Shown: positions 28,070 through 38,542 of the stretch, piece by piece
How positions within the stretch are numbered: position 1 is the first letter of the stretch
Layout of the letters: every line of letters starts with the position of its first letter
Origin: Curtobacterium sp. S6
Lineage (GTDB): Bacteria > Actinomycetota > Actinomycetes > Actinomycetales > Micrococcaceae
Direction of reading: 5' to 3'
DNA: 64,000 nt
Assembly (NCBI RefSeq): GCF_000710345.2
Contig: NZ_JHEL01000015.1
Coordinates: 372,001 to 436,000, forward strand
The notes under the pieces: generated by a model
Told to the model about the DNA's origin: nothing
Database searches by the model: none
What the model saw: the letters and a program-made list of their open reading frames with translations, nothing else
Position numbers and translations under genes: made by a program

Positions 28070-28881
28070 GCAACACGACCGACCAGATGCATCAGGAAGG
28101 CCCCTCGACCGTGCAAGACCAGCAGACTCACGCGGCCGCGCCCGGTGCAACCCGGATTTTCCGTCAGGGTCGCTACGAGACCGTTGCGATGCTCAAGAAC
28201 GGCGAGCAGCTCATGCTGCTGATACTCTTCCCGCTCATGGCGCTTTTCGCCTTGGCCTTCACGGCTTTTCTCGATGACTACGCCCGAGCCGAGGATGTCG
28301 GTCGGCTGGATATCGCGATGCCGGGCGTCCTGGCCTTGTGCGCCATGTCCACCGCCCTCTCGGGGCAGGGCATCGCCACGGGATTCGACCGGCGCTACGG
28401 GGTGCTTCGGTTTTTGTCGACGACCCCGCTGGGGCGCGGTGGTTTGATCGCGGGCAAAGGTCTTGCCGTCCTGACCATCGTGGCGATTCAGTACATCGTC
28501 ATCGGCATCGTCGGCCTCTGCCTGGGATGGCAACCGGAGGCAGCCGGCGTCCTCTTGTCTCTTCCAAGCCTGGTGCTCGGTGCCGCTGCCTTCACGGCGG
28601 TCGGCATGCTGGTCGCGGGCACCGTGCGTGCGGAGGCGACTCTGGCGATGGTCAACACCCTCTGGGTGGTTCTGGCCGCGGTCGGGGGCTCCCTGTTTCC
28701 CGCGCATCACTTCCCCGGCGTCGTCGGCTGGCTGGTGTCACTGCTCCCGTCCGGTGCCCTGGGAGATGCGCTGCGTGCGGACCTGGCGGCCCAGTATTTT
28801 GACTGGTGGCCCCACCTGGTGCTCATCCTGTGGATCGTCGTTGCCGGCTATGCCGCCAAACGATGGTTCAAGTGGTCATAG
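28066..28881 (+). CDS. ABC-2 type exporter, permease subunit
   Basis: A 271-residue membrane protein with about six helices, first at about 48-68 (LMLLILFPLMALFALAFTAF), and the ABC-2 pattern FDRRYGVLRFLSTTPLGRGGLIAGK. A polar 40-residue N-terminal extension precedes the first helix. It pairs with the ATPase whose gene overlaps by 4 bases. The next gene, ctaA, follows after 88 bases, so an indirect link to heme or oxidase assembly is possible but not shown. Confidence 0.88.
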   Translation: MSNTTDQMHQEGPSTVQDQQTHAAAPGATRIFRQGRYETVAMLKNGEQLMLLILFPLMALFALAFTAFLDDYARAEDVGRLDIAMPGVLALCAMSTALSGQGIATGFDRRYGVLRFLSTTPLGRGGLIAGKGLAVLTIVAIQYIVIGIVGLCLGWQPEAAGVLLSLPSLVLGAAAFTAVGMLVAGTVRAEATLAMVNTLWVVLAAVGGSLFPAHHFPGVVGWLVSLLPSGALGDALRADLAAQYFDWWPHLVLILWIVVAGYAAKRWFKWS

Positions 28882-28969
28882 CCACCATCCACCGGTTCGC
28901 ATATCGGCACGCCGGCGACGGATAATGAGTGACGACTAGCGTTGTCTCCAGATATTTGAGGTATTCAGA

Positions 28970-29983
28970 ATGTCCACGTCCGCCCCGGCCATGTCGCGGT
29001 CCCCGAAGGATCGATTGATCCCGCTCAACGTCACCGGGTGGGTTCGGTTTCTGGGCCTGGCCTCAGTACTGGTCAATCTCTTGCTCGTGGTCACCGGCGG
29101 GCTCGTCCGACTGACCGGGTCCGGCCTCGGTTGCCCCACGTGGCCTCGGTGCACCAATGAAACCTGGACGAACGTCCCGGCCATGGGGATCCACGGATTC
29201 ATCGAGTTCGGCAATCGCACGCTCACCGGCGCCGTCGGCATCGTGGCCATCGCGACATTCATCGCGGTGTGGCGCCTCAGGGGCCGTTACACGGACCTCT
29301 TCTACATCGCGCTGGCCTTGGGGCTCGGCGTCATCGTCCAGGCCGTCGTGGGAGGATTTTCCGTCCTGGTCAAGCTGAATCCGTGGTTGGTGGGCGTGCA
29401 CTTCATGCTGTCCGGGATCATGATCGCGCTGGCATCCATTTTCTACGCGCGGGCCCGGCGATATTCCATGCGATCGGTGATCGATAGCGAACGCCTTTCC
29501 GACCGACCCGGCCCGGATAACCTGCAGCGGACCATGGGCTTCGTGATCGCCTGCTTGTCGACCATCGTGATTTACATGGGAACGCTCGTGACCGGTACGG
29601 GCCCTCACTCCGGTGACGCGACCTCCGCTCGTCACGCGTTCAACCCGGAGATCGTGACCAGGTTTCATTCGTTGCCGGTGTGGCTTCTTCTGGTCCTCAT
29701 TGTGGTCACCCTCCTCCTTGCCAGGAAGCGTGACTGGGCGCCGGCGATTTCGCGGAATTCCCTCGCGATCCTGATCGTCATGATGCTGCAGGGCGCGATC
29801 GGCTACACGCAGTACTTCACGGGCTCACCCGGTTCCCTCGTCTGGTTGCACCTCATCGGGGCCGGACTCATGATCGCGACCGTGACCTTCCTGTTCGAAC
29901 GCATGGTCGTTCTGGGAACGCCTGCCCTCCGGGAGCTCGCCGAGAGCCGAGTGGACATCGCGCACGCCAACGGCATCGTCTAG
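28970..29983 (+). CDS. ctaA: heme A synthase
   Basis: A 337-residue COX15/CtaA protein with eight predicted membrane helices. Key parts are TGGLVRLTGSGLGCPTWPRC (with the Cys pair), HGFIEFGNRTLTG with a heme-ligand His and conserved Glu, and the second-half His residues in VHFMLSG, RFHSLPVW and WLHLIGA. It oxidises heme O to heme A for cytochrome aa3 oxidase in the membrane. GAGG precedes the ATG. It converges on ctaB, the previous step of the same pathway, with a shared terminator between. Confidence 0.93.
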   Translation: MSTSAPAMSRSPKDRLIPLNVTGWVRFLGLASVLVNLLLVVTGGLVRLTGSGLGCPTWPRCTNETWTNVPAMGIHGFIEFGNRTLTGAVGIVAIATFIAVWRLRGRYTDLFYIALALGLGVIVQAVVGGFSVLVKLNPWLVGVHFMLSGIMIALASIFYARARRYSMRSVIDSERLSDRPGPDNLQRTMGFVIACLSTIVIYMGTLVTGTGPHSGDATSARHAFNPEIVTRFHSLPVWLLLVLIVVTLLLARKRDWAPAISRNSLAILIVMMLQGAIGYTQYFTGSPGSLVWLHLIGAGLMIATVTFLFERMVVLGTPALRELAESRVDIAHANGIV

Positions 29984-30024
29984 GGGCGAACGCTCAGGGT
30001 CCTCTGGCATCACCACCGCACGCA

Positions 30025-30060
30025 AAAGCCGCACTCATGATCACATGGGTGCGGCTTTTT
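30025..30060. terminator. bidirectional terminator between ctaA and ctaB
   Basis: A 16-bp stem with one T/G mismatch and an ATCA loop. It starts with AAAA and ends with TTTTT, so both strands give a T-tract after the stem. It therefore can end both ctaA (plus) and ctaB (minus). Confidence 0.88.
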
Positions 30061-30075
30061 GTGGTCCCTCCGGGA

Positions 30076-31083
30076 TCAGAGCACCGGGCCTCCGACGAAG
30101 GGATCGATGGCCAACGCCACGAATACGAGGGTCAGATATGTGATGGACGCGTGGAAGACGACCATCGCGGTACGGGAGGTCGCTTCCTCCGCGAGGGCCA
30201 ACTGGTGCAAGCGATGGCATTTCCAAATGAACCAAGCGCCCGAAACGAGCGCGGTCAGGCCGTAGACCCAACCGGCGCCACCCACGGGGATCAGCAGCAA
30301 CGAACAAATAACGGTGGCCCACGCGTACAGCACGACCTGAACGGATACCGCCTTAGCCGACGCGATGGCGCCGAGCATGGGGATTCCCGCTCGTTGATAG
30401 TCTTCGGCGTACTTCATAGACAGAGGCCAATAGTGCGGGGGCGTCCACAAGAAGATCAGGACAAAAAGGACCAGGGACGAGAAGCTGAGCTTGTTCTCGA
30501 CGGCGGCCCATCCGATGAAGACCGGCATGCAGCCGGCGATTCCGCCCCAAACGATATTTTGCGCCGTCCGCCGCTTGAGGATCAACGAGTAGAAAACCAC
30601 GTACAAAAGGATCGCCGCCAGCCCCAGTGCCCCCGACAAGGGGTTCACCAGGATGGTCAGATACGCGATGGCGACGATCGACAGGGCCCAGGCGAAAATC
30701 AGACCCTCACGATCCGTGATCTCGCCGGTGACGAGGGGCCTCTTCTCGGTGCGCTTCATGAGGCGATCGGCTTCGCGGTCGATGTAGCAGTTAAAGGCAC
30801 CCGCGCCGCCCGCGGCCATCGCTCCGCCGATCATCGTATGGAGAATAAGCCAAATGCTCGGGAACTCACCGGCGGCAAAAATCATCGTCGGCGCAGTGGT
30901 CACGAGGAGAAGCTCGATAACCTGCGGTTTGGTCAGCAGGAAGAAACCTTTGAGTTTCCGCCTCAGGCCGATCTTGGGGCGTCGGGTCGCATCGCGCCGA
31001 TCCGGCATCGAAGAATCAGCTGCCGGACCGTCATGCACGGCATGCGCGGCAGGTGACGTCTCGCTGATACTTTGGCGCTTCAC
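30076..31083 (-). CDS. ctaB: protoheme IX farnesyltransferase (heme O synthase)
   Basis: A 335-residue UbiA-superfamily membrane prenyltransferase. It has the first Asp-rich motif [20 protein letters not shown] (N-x3-D-x3-D) and the second region near [20 protein letters not shown], and about nine helices. It adds farnesyl diphosphate to heme B to give heme O, the substrate of CtaA. The hydrophilic N-terminus (about 40 residues) is longer than in Escherichia coli. It is divergent from tkt. Confidence 0.93.
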   Translation of the reverse strand: MKRQSISETSPAAHAVHDGPAADSSMPDRRDATRRPKIGLRRKLKGFFLLTKPQVIELLLVTTAPTMIFAAGEFPSIWLILHTMIGGAMAAGGAGAFNCYIDREADRLMKRTEKRPLVTGEITDREGLIFAWALSIVAIAYLTILVNPLSGALGLAAILLYVVFYSLILKRRTAQNIVWGGIAGCMPVFIGWAAVENKLSFSSLVLFVLIFLWTPPHYWPLSMKYAEDYQRAGIPMLGAIASAKAVSVQVVLYAWATVICSLLLIPVGGAGWVYGLTALVSGAWFIWKCHRLHQLALAEEATSRTAMVVFHASITYLTLVFVALAIDPFVGGPVL

Positions 31084-31388
31084 TCATCGACCCTTCGTGA
31101 TTGATGTTCTTCACCCGTCCGGAGAGACCCATGGTCTAGGCGGCATTGAACCGGGCGCATCGGATGGAAAAACAACCTCCATCATATAACGAACAGGCCC
31201 TCAGTCCCTACCTGGACGCGTGATGTTTCCCTCTCCCCTCCCAGTGGCGTATCAGGCTTCCGCTGTCGGCTCACTCCCCTGCCGAGTGCCCCCGATTTGG
31301 CATAGTGTGAGTCATAGAAATTGCGGGACACCGGTCACGTTGATCGCGGTCGTGTTCCGCGCCTATCTGCGGAGAAAGGGGCAATTTC
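31084..31388. other. intergenic region between divergent ctaB and tkt
   Basis: About 305 bases with no supported gene. It should hold the promoters of both genes. A TATGAT hexamer lies on the minus strand at 31181-31186 (possible ctaB -10) and AAAGGGG (31375-31381) is the tkt ribosome binding site. No riboswitch or tRNA was recognised. Confidence 0.6.
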
Positions 31389-33506
31389 GTGCCTAACCTC
31401 AATGACAAGCTCGAATGGACAGATCAGGATCGCCGAGCGGTGGACAACGTCCGCGTCTTGGCGGCTGACGCCGTCGAAAAGGTTGGCAACGGCCATCCCG
31501 GAACCGCCATGAGCTTGGCCCCGCTCGCCTATCTGCTGCAGCAGCGAGTTATGCGGCACGACCCGTCGGACGACCGATGGGCCGGACGCGACCGTTTCAT
31601 CCTTTCCCCGGGGCACTCGTCCCTGACCCTGTACATCCAGCTTTTCCTCTCCGGATACGGCCTGGAGCTCAAGGACCTCGAGTCGCTCCGCACCTGGGGC
31701 TCGCTGACCCCGGGACACCCGGAGTACAAGCACACCAAGGGTGTCGAGATCACCACCGGCCCCCTCGGCCAAGGCCTTTCTTCGGCCGTCGGCTTTGCCT
31801 ACGCCCAGCGTCGGATGCGGGGTCTTTTCGATCCTGACGCCCCCGAGGGAAGCAGCCCCTTCGATCACATGATCTACACGATTGCCTCCGACGGTGACCT
31901 CCAGGAGGGCGTGACCTCGGAAGCGTCGTCGCTCGCGGGCCACCAGCAACTCGGCAACCTTGTGGTGTTCTACGACCAGAACCAGATCTCCATTGAGGAT
32001 GACACCGATGTCGCCTTCACCGAGGACGTCGCCAAGCGCTACGAGGCCTACGGTTGGGATGTCCGAACGGTCGACTGGACCAACGGCGGCAAAGGCTATG
32101 AAGAAGATGTCGAGAAGCTTTACCAGCAAATTCGTGAGGCGAAGAAGGTCACCGACAAGCCGACCCTGATCGCCCTGAAGACCATTATCGGTTGGCCCGC
32201 CCCCACCAAGCAGAACACCGGCGCGGCCCACGGAGCCGCATTGGGCGGGGATGAGGTCAAGGCAGTCAAGGAAATTCTCGGCTTCGACCCCGAGAAGACC
32301 TTCGAGGTCAGCGACGAGGTGCTTGCCCACACGCGGGCCGTCAAGGAGCGCGCTCAGGAAGAGCGCAAGGCCTGGGAGGCCGACTTCCGTGCGTGGCAGG
32401 AAAAGAACCCGGAGGCGGCCGAGCTTTACCGTCGTTTGTCCGAGGGTGAGCTTCCGGAGAATTACCGCGAGGCGTTCCCGGTCTTCGAGGCCGGGGAATC
32501 CCTGGCGACACGCGCGGCCAGCGGCAAGGTCATCAACGCCATCGCCGAGACCTTCCCCGAGCTGTGGGGCGGATCGGCCGACCTGGCGGGTTCGAATAAC
32601 ACCACCATCGAGTCCGCAGACTCGTTCAACCCGTCGTCGCGGTCGACCAAGAAGTTCACGGCCGACCCCTACGGCCGCGTCCTGCACTTCGGCATTCGCG
32701 AACACGCGGCGGCGGCGATCGTCAACGGCATCGTGCTCTCGTCGCCGACCCGTGCGTTCAGCGGGACGTTCCTGATCTTCAGTGACTATCAGCGCCCGGC
32801 GATCCGGCTCTCTGCCCTCATGGGCATCCCGTCGATCTTCGTCTGGACTCACGACTCGATCGGTCTGGGTGAGGACGGCCCCACGCACCAGCCCGTCGAG
32901 CAGCTCTCGTCGCTTCGCGCCATTCCGAATCTCGACGTCGTTCGCCCGGCGGACGCCAACGAGACGTCCGTGGCATGGCGGACCGTACTGGAGCAGAAGG
33001 ATCGTCCGGCCGGTCTGGCGCTGACCCGCCAGGGCCTGCCGACCCTCGCGCGCGTGGATCTTCACCCCGAGGCCGAAGGCGAGAAGTTTGCCTCCGCCGA
33101 AGGTACGGCCCGCGGCGGATACGTCCTGGCGGATACCGAATCCACTCCGGATGTCATCCTGATCGCCTCCGGCTCCGAGGTTGAACTGGCCCTTGAGGCA
33201 CGCAGGACTCTGGCGCAACAGTCGATCGCCGCCCGGGTCGTCTCGATGCCGTGCCGTGAGTGGTTCGATCGCCAGGACGCGTCCTACCGCGAGTCGGTGA
33301 TCCCCGCGAGCGTCATGGCGCGCGTGACCGTCGAGGCCGGTTCCGCGATGTCGTGGAACGACCTTCTGGGTACTTACGGTCGTGCCGTATCGCTGGACCA
33401 CTTTGGCGCTTCCGCCGATTACAAGACCCTGTACAAGGAATTCGGCATCACGCCGGAGGCCGTCGTCGAATCGGCCCTCGAGTCGATCCACGCCTCCAAG
33501 GCTTAA
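31389..33506 (+). CDS. tkt: transketolase
   Basis: A 705-residue thiamine-diphosphate enzyme that moves two-carbon units between sugar phosphates in the non-oxidative pentose phosphate pathway. It has [18 protein letters not shown] near 39, the cofactor motif [13 protein letters not shown] with [12 protein letters not shown], the central Glu in [15 protein letters not shown] and [16 protein letters not shown]. The length is normal. The GTG start has AAAGGGG 7 bases upstream. It is first in a plus-strand set tkt-tal-zwf-opcA-pgl. Confidence 0.96.
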   Translation: MPNLNDKLEWTDQDRRAVDNVRVLAADAVEKVGNGHPGTAMSLAPLAYLLQQRVMRHDPSDDRWAGRDRFILSPGHSSLTLYIQLFLSGYGLELKDLESLRTWGSLTPGHPEYKHTKGVEITTGPLGQGLSSAVGFAYAQRRMRGLFDPDAPEGSSPFDHMIYTIASDGDLQEGVTSEASSLAGHQQLGNLVVFYDQNQISIEDDTDVAFTEDVAKRYEAYGWDVRTVDWTNGGKGYEEDVEKLYQQIREAKKVTDKPTLIALKTIIGWPAPTKQNTGAAHGAALGGDEVKAVKEILGFDPEKTFEVSDEVLAHTRAVKERAQEERKAWEADFRAWQEKNPEAAELYRRLSEGELPENYREAFPVFEAGESLATRAASGKVINAIAETFPELWGGSADLAGSNNTTIESADSFNPSSRSTKKFTADPYGRVLHFGIREHAAAAIVNGIVLSSPTRAFSGTFLIFSDYQRPAIRLSALMGIPSIFVWTHDSIGLGEDGPTHQPVEQLSSLRAIPNLDVVRPADANETSVAWRTVLEQKDRPAGLALTRQGLPTLARVDLHPEAEGEKFASAEGTARGGYVLADTESTPDVILIASGSEVELALEARRTLAQQSIAARVVSMPCREWFDRQDASYRESVIPASVMARVTVEAGSAMSWNDLLGTYGRAVSLDHFGASADYKTLYKEFGITPEAVVESALESIHASKA

Positions 33507-33511
33507 CCCCG

Positions 33512-33550
33512 GGGCGGGGCGGCGATCTCGGAAGCATCGCCGCCCCGCCC
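33512..33550 (+). terminator. hairpin between tkt and tal
   Basis: A 15-bp GC-rich stem (33512-33526 with 33536-33550) and a 9-base loop, 6 bases after the tkt stop and about 20 bases before the tal ribosome binding site. No T-tract follows. It may stop part of the transcription or protect the tkt message end. Confidence 0.55.
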
Positions 33551-33582
33551 ACCGAACTTCATCGCCAAGAGGAGAAATACAG

Positions 33583-34683
33583 ATGACTACCCCAACCCAA
33601 AAACTTTCCGACGCCGGAGTCTCGATTTGGCTCGACGACCTCTCACGGGAACGTCTCACCTCCGGAAACCTCGATCAGCTGATCCGTGAGCGCAACATCG
33701 TCGGCGTGACCACCAACCCCACGATCTTTGCTCAGGCGCTCTCCAAGGGAGACGCCTACGACGCGCAGATGAAGGAACTCGCGCAGGCGGGTGCCGACGT
33801 CGAAGAAGCGGTGTTCACCGTGACCACCGACGACGTCCGCGATGCCTGCGATGTCTTCGCGCCCATCTATGAGTCGTCGCAGGGTGTCGACGGCCGGGTG
33901 TCGATCGAAGTCGACCCGCGTTTGGCGCACAAGACCGCCGAGACCGTGGAGATGGCGCGCCGTCTCCACGAAACCGTCGGTCGCGAGAACGTGATGATCA
34001 AGATCCCGGCCACCGAGGCGGGCCTTGATCCGATCGCCGAGACGCTGGCCCACGGCATCAGCGTCAACGTGACCCTGATCTTCTCCTTGGAACGCTACCG
34101 GGCCGTCATCAACGCCTTTATGACCGGACTCGAACGCGCCCTGGAGAACGGATACGACCTCAGCAAGATCCACTCGGTCGCCTCGTTCTTCGTCTCGCGT
34201 GTGGATTCCGAGATTGACGCACAGCTGGATCGAATCGGCACGGAAGAGGCCAAGCAGCTCAAGGGCAAAGCCGGACTCGCCAACGCTCGCCTGGCCTACC
34301 AGGTGTATGAAGAAGCCTTCTCCACCGAACGCTGGAACCGTCTGGCCGAAGCCGGAGCGGCGCCCCAGCGTCCGTTGTGGGCCTCGACGGGCACCAAGGA
34401 TCCCGCATACCCGGACACCATGTACGTCACGGGTCTGTGCGTGGAGAACACCGTGAACACCATGCCGGAGAAGACCCTCGAGGCCACCGCGGATCACGCG
34501 GAGATCACCGGGGACACCGTCACGGGAACCTACGATCAGTCCGAGGCGGAGATCAACGCCCTCGAAAAGATCGGCGTGTCCTACAACGACGTCGTCGCCA
34601 AGCTCGAAACCGAGGGCATCCAGAAGTTCGAGGATTCCTGGAAGGAACTGCTCGATACCGTTTCTTCGGCCCTGAGCCGGTAA
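33583..34683 (+). CDS. tal: transaldolase
   Basis: A 366-residue class I transaldolase, the long form usual in actinobacteria. [13 protein letters not shown] gives the conserved TNP motif, [15 protein letters not shown] holds the Schiff-base Lys, and [15 protein letters not shown] and [14 protein letters not shown] are standard. It exchanges dihydroxyacetone units between sedoheptulose-7-phosphate and glyceraldehyde-3-phosphate. ATG 33583 follows GAGGAG by about 8 bases; the open frame extends upstream into tkt without a better start. In related genera pgi often follows; here zwf does. Confidence 0.96.
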   Translation: MTTPTQKLSDAGVSIWLDDLSRERLTSGNLDQLIRERNIVGVTTNPTIFAQALSKGDAYDAQMKELAQAGADVEEAVFTVTTDDVRDACDVFAPIYESSQGVDGRVSIEVDPRLAHKTAETVEMARRLHETVGRENVMIKIPATEAGLDPIAETLAHGISVNVTLIFSLERYRAVINAFMTGLERALENGYDLSKIHSVASFFVSRVDSEIDAQLDRIGTEEAKQLKGKAGLANARLAYQVYEEAFSTERWNRLAEAGAAPQRPLWASTGTKDPAYPDTMYVTGLCVENTVNTMPEKTLEATADHAEITGDTVTGTYDQSEAEINALEKIGVSYNDVVAKLETEGIQKFEDSWKELLDTVSSALSR

Positions 34684-34691
34684 CCCACATT

Positions 34692-34735
34692 AACCGAGCG
34701 CGATGACCGGGAATGTTCGGTCATCGCGCTCGGTT
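34692..34735 (+). terminator. hairpin after tal
   Basis: An 18-bp perfect stem (34692-34709 with 34718-34735) and an 8-base loop directly after the tal stop, followed by only a short TTT within the arm end. It separates tkt-tal from zwf-opcA-pgl. Confidence 0.7.
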
Positions 34736-34791
34736 TCACCAACGTTCGGTGCCACGGCACCGCGAGATATATTTCGACCAAAGGATTTGGT

Positions 34792-36330
34792 GTGTCCGCT
34801 CCCCAAGAAACGAATTCGCTCCGCGATCCACAGGATCGCCGCCTCACCCGAGTCGCGGGGCCATCTGCCCTCGTCCTCTTCGGTGTCACGGGCGATCTGG
34901 CCCGTAAGAAATTGCTTCCGGCGATCTACGACCTCATGAACCGGGGCCTCTTGCCTCCCATGTTCGCCCTTGTCGGCTTCGGACGGCGTGATTGGTCCGA
35001 TGACGATTTTCGGGCGGAAGTACGCAAGTCCGTCGAGGCGCATGCCCGCACGCCCTTCCGCGAAGATGTCTGGAATCAGTTGACGGTGGGCATCCGGTTC
35101 GTTCAGGGAGCATTTGACGACGCGGATGCCTTCCGACGGTTGAAGGACACGCTCGCCGAGCTGGAGGAATCACGCGGCACCCGCGGAAACCACGCATTCT
35201 ACCTGTCGATCCCGCCGAAGGCCTTCGAGGCCGTGTGCACCCAGCTGGCCGAGAATGGTTTGGCCGATCAGGAAGATACGAACGGCTGGCGGCGCGTCGT
35301 CATTGAGAAGCCCTTCGGGCATAACCTCGAATCCGCGCGTGAACTCAATGAGATTGTCGAAGGGGTCTTTCCATCGGACTCCGTCTTCCGCATTGACCAC
35401 TATTTGGGCAAGGAGACGGTTCAGAACATTTTGGCGCTCCGATTCGCCAATGAGATGTTTGAACCGCTCTGGAACGCCAATTACGTTGACCACGTCCAGA
35501 TCACGATGGCCGAGGACATCGGCATCGGCTCCCGCGCCGGATATTACGAAGGCGTCGGCGCAGCCCGGGACGTAATCCAGAACCACCTCCTGCAGTTGCT
35601 GGCGCTCACCGCCATGGAAGAGCCGATCACCTTCGACGCCGAATATCTGCGAGACGAAAAAGCCAAGGTTCTGGCGGCGGTGACCCTTCCCGAAGACCTA
35701 CGTAGCTATTCCGCGCTCGGCCAGTACGCCGACGGTTTCCAGGGCGGCGAAGAGGTCAAGGGGTTCAAGGACGAAGAGGGAATCCCCCAGGATTCCCGGA
35801 CCGAGACCTTTGCGGCCATTAAGTTGGACATCAACAATCGCCGCTGGTCCGGGGTGCCCTTCTACCTCCGCGCAGGGAAGCGACTCGGACGCCGAGTCAC
35901 CGAGATCGCGGTCGTGTTCAAGCGCTCCCCCAATCTCTTGTTCCGCGAGAATTCCTACGAAGAATTCGGTCAAAATGCCATTGTGATTCGCATCCAGCCG
36001 GATGAAGGCGTCACGATTCGTTTTGCATCGAAGGTGCCGGGCACGCAGATGGAGCTTCGCGACGTCAGCATGGACTTCGGCTACGGGCATTCATTTACCG
36101 AGTCCAGCCCTGAGGCCTACGAACGCCTGATCCTGGACGTGCTTCTAGGAGAACCCCCGCTGTTCCCCCGGCACGAAGAAGTGGAACTGTCGTGGAAGAT
36201 CTTGGATCCCTTCGAGAAATACTGGGAAGACAGCGGAATGTGCCCAGAAGAATACGCCCCCGGTTCGTGGGGGCCGGAGTCAGCCCATCAGTTGCTGGCT
36301 CGCGACGGTCGCGCCTGGAGGAGGCCATAA
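34792..36330 (+). CDS. zwf: glucose-6-phosphate dehydrogenase
   Basis: A 512-residue enzyme that makes 6-phosphogluconolactone and NADPH, the entry to the oxidative pentose phosphate pathway. It has the NADP loop FGVTGDLARKKLLPAIYDL near 41-58 and the active-site RIDHYLGKETVQN with the catalytic His downstream. The GTG start has AAAGGA 7 bases upstream. Its TAA overlaps the opcA ATG by one base (TAATG), so the two are translationally coupled. Confidence 0.96.
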   Translation: MSAPQETNSLRDPQDRRLTRVAGPSALVLFGVTGDLARKKLLPAIYDLMNRGLLPPMFALVGFGRRDWSDDDFRAEVRKSVEAHARTPFREDVWNQLTVGIRFVQGAFDDADAFRRLKDTLAELEESRGTRGNHAFYLSIPPKAFEAVCTQLAENGLADQEDTNGWRRVVIEKPFGHNLESARELNEIVEGVFPSDSVFRIDHYLGKETVQNILALRFANEMFEPLWNANYVDHVQITMAEDIGIGSRAGYYEGVGAARDVIQNHLLQLLALTAMEEPITFDAEYLRDEKAKVLAAVTLPEDLRSYSALGQYADGFQGGEEVKGFKDEEGIPQDSRTETFAAIKLDINNRRWSGVPFYLRAGKRLGRRVTEIAVVFKRSPNLLFRENSYEEFGQNAIVIRIQPDEGVTIRFASKVPGTQMELRDVSMDFGYGHSFTESSPEAYERLILDVLLGEPPLFPRHEEVELSWKILDPFEKYWEDSGMCPEEYAPGSWGPESAHQLLARDGRAWRRP

Positions 36331-37316
36331 TGATTCGGACCCTCAAAGACACCACGAGCTCCACGATCGACAAGGAACTCGCGCGGATGCGCGAGGACAC
36401 CGGCATCAGCACGTTGGGCCGGGTTCTCACCTTGGTGATCATGGCGGACACGGGACACTCCAAGAACGCCATCGATGCCGCGATCGCGGCGAGCCACGAA
36501 CACCCCTGCCGAATTATCGTCCATATCGCGCACGACGAATCCGCCGAGAACCGGCTGGATGCCGAGGTCAGCATGGGTGGAGACGCGGGTGCGAGCGAGA
36601 TCGTCATCCTCCGCGGATGGGGCGAGTCTTCACGCCCGACCGAATCGCTGATTGCGGCTCTCCTGTTGCCGGATGCCCCCATCGTCGCGTGGTGGCCGCA
36701 TTCTCTGCCTGAATGCCCCGCGGATCACTCGATCGGACGTATCGCGCACCGTCGTATTACCGATTCGGCCCGCGCGGAGGTCCCCTGGGACGCGCTCGAT
36801 GCGTTGCGTCAACGCTACGCCCCCGGCGATACCGATCTCGCCTGGACCAGGCTGACACTCTGGCGCATCCAGCTGGCCGCCGTCATGGACGATCCCGAAC
36901 CACACACGGTATCCAAGGTGATCGTGGAGGGTTCGGAGAAGTCGCCGTCCGTCCTGTTGCTGGGAACCTGGCTCGGATACCGACTGGGCGCCAAGGTAGA
37001 GATTCAGGAGAGCCCCCAAAACCGGGGTCTCTACAGAGTCAGCCTGTGCCGAGAGGATGGCGAGGTCACCATCTACAGACCGGGTAAGAGCATCGCGACC
37101 CTCTCGATTCCGGGCAGCGCCGACCAGCAGATTGCGTTGCCGGTACGATCGCTCTCCGAGTGTCTCGCGGAGGAGCTTCGACGCCTCGACCCTGATGAAG
37201 TCTTTGGCGACGTTTTACAGAATGGATTGGCTTCCTCCGACGTGAAATTTACTCAGGGAAGTGCCCCCGAGCCGGCCGGGGATCCCGCCCGCTACACCGA
37301 GGTCTACGATGCATAG
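36330..37316 (+). CDS. opcA: glucose-6-phosphate dehydrogenase assembly protein OpcA
   Basis: A 328-residue OpcA, a factor needed for full activity of G6PDH in actinobacteria and cyanobacteria. It has the family start TSSTIDKELARMREDTG and VLTLVIMADTGHSKNAIDAA, then LLLPDAPIVAWWPHSLPECP. GGAGGAGG sits just before the ATG. It is coupled to zwf by TAATG and overlaps pgl by 8 bases. Confidence 0.94.
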   Translation: MIRTLKDTTSSTIDKELARMREDTGISTLGRVLTLVIMADTGHSKNAIDAAIAASHEHPCRIIVHIAHDESAENRLDAEVSMGGDAGASEIVILRGWGESSRPTESLIAALLLPDAPIVAWWPHSLPECPADHSIGRIAHRRITDSARAEVPWDALDALRQRYAPGDTDLAWTRLTLWRIQLAAVMDDPEPHTVSKVIVEGSEKSPSVLLLGTWLGYRLGAKVEIQESPQNRGLYRVSLCREDGEVTIYRPGKSIATLSIPGSADQQIALPVRSLSECLAEELRRLDPDEVFGDVLQNGLASSDVKFTQGSAPEPAGDPARYTEVYDA

Positions 37317-38070
37317 CATTCCCAGGATCCACGAATATTCGACCAAAGATCTCGTGGCCGAGTCGGCGGCGGCAAGGCTCCTGCTTCTGCTGGCCGACGA
37401 AGCTCCCGGCCGGAACGCGGTGCATTTGAGCATCACGGGTGGATCCTTGGGGACAAGGATTTGGTCCGAGGTGGCCGCGAGCACTCTGGTGAATACCGTC
37501 CCGTGGGACAAGGTCCATATCTGGTGGTCCGACGAACGCTTCCTGGAAGCTGGGGACGCCGAGCGCAATGCCCAGCAGACCTTCGACGCGTTTTTTGGTG
37601 CCGGGCCGATTCCCCGCGGCAATATCCACGTCATGGGCTCGGCCACCGACTACGACCATCAGGACGAGGCGGCCTCGGCCTATGCGGATGAACTCAGGAC
37701 CTTCGCGCAACCCGGAGAATCGTCGCCGCGGTTCATGGTGTCATTGCTGGGCATGGGCCCTGACGGGCACCTGGCCTCGCTCTTCCCGGGTCGCGAAGAG
37801 ATCCTCTCCTCGGTCGACGGCGTCATGGGCATCAGTGACTCGCCCAAGCCGCCGCCCGAGCGCGTGACCATGACACTTCCCATGATCAATCGTTCGGAAC
37901 GCATCTGGTTCCTCGTATCCGGCTCAGACAAGCGCGAGGCGTTTCGGCGCCTTACGTCCCGGCTCGACGGGGCGATGACCCCCGAGACGTTGCGTGACAC
38001 GCCTGCGGTCGGCGCCCGTGGTGAATTCGAGACGCTATACCTCGTCTCACGGGACGCTTCCGGCAACTAG
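37309..38070 (+). CDS. pgl: 6-phosphogluconolactonase
   Basis: A 253-residue protein of the glucosamine-6-phosphate isomerase/6-phosphogluconolactonase family. It has ITGGSLGTRIW, KVHIWWSDERFL and LLGMGPDGHLASLFPG, the usual Pgl substrate loops. It hydrolyses 6-phosphogluconolactone right after Zwf. ATG 37309 lies inside the opcA end, with GAGG upstream, an 8-base overlap. An in-frame start at 37261 would extend far into opcA and is less likely. Confidence 0.94.
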   Translation: MHSIPRIHEYSTKDLVAESAAARLLLLLADEAPGRNAVHLSITGGSLGTRIWSEVAASTLVNTVPWDKVHIWWSDERFLEAGDAERNAQQTFDAFFGAGPIPRGNIHVMGSATDYDHQDEAASAYADELRTFAQPGESSPRFMVSLLGMGPDGHLASLFPGREEILSSVDGVMGISDSPKPPPERVTMTLPMINRSERIWFLVSGSDKREAFRRLTSRLDGAMTPETLRDTPAVGARGEFETLYLVSRDASGN

Positions 38071-38109
38071 AGGCCGGATGAGGGCCTCTCCGGAGTGGGA
38101 AATACGACA

Positions 38110-38148
38110 ATAAGGGCCGCACCATCGGGAAGATGGTGCGGCCCTTAT
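38110..38148. terminator. hairpin between convergent pgl and secG
   Basis: A perfect 17-bp stem (38110-38126 with 38132-38148) and a 5-base loop in the 101-base gap between convergent genes. No long T-tract flanks it. Probably bidirectional. Confidence 0.75.
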
Positions 38149-38171
38149 CGTGGCTGGCCGGGGTAAAGCCT

Positions 38172-38420
38172 CTAAATGGCTGTGAACCTCAGGAAGAGCG
38201 CGTAGCCGATGATGGCGAGTACCCAGATGATCGCCGTGGTCACGGTGAGCCTCACAAGGTTTCGGGACGCGACCCCCGACGAGTTCAGCGAGCTCGTCAT
38301 GCCGCCACCAAACATGTCGGACAGTCCCCCGCCCTTGCCCTTATTCAGCAGGACAAAAAAGACCGTCAAGACGCTGGACAGCGCGATGATCCCCAACAGG
38401 ACCCAACGTAAAATTTCCAC
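38172..38420 (-). CDS. secG: protein translocase subunit SecG
   Basis: An 82-residue SecG with two membrane helices (about 5-25 and 57-77) around the glycine-rich loop NKGKGGGLSDMFGGG. It is a non-essential part of the SecYEG channel. The place after tpiA is the usual actinobacterial order (gap-pgk-tpiA-secG). A hairpin lies between it and tpiA. Confidence 0.94.
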   Translation of the reverse strand: MEILRWVLLGIIALSSVLTVFFVLLNKGKGGGLSDMFGGGMTSSLNSSGVASRNLVRLTVTTAIIWVLAIIGYALFLRFTAI

Positions 38421-38542
38421 TTCGACCTTTCGTTGCTTCGTGACGTCGACCCATTGATCGCAGGCGACAAAGCCACAACGGAAATTTAATTCATGCCAAC
38501 TCTACGCCATCGGCACCGCCATGCCATAGAACCGAGGGCGTC

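Noticed and set aside
31335-33659. A 774-codon open frame antisense to transketolase
   Set aside because: Transketolase on the plus strand is certain; the long antisense frame is a GC-bias shadow.
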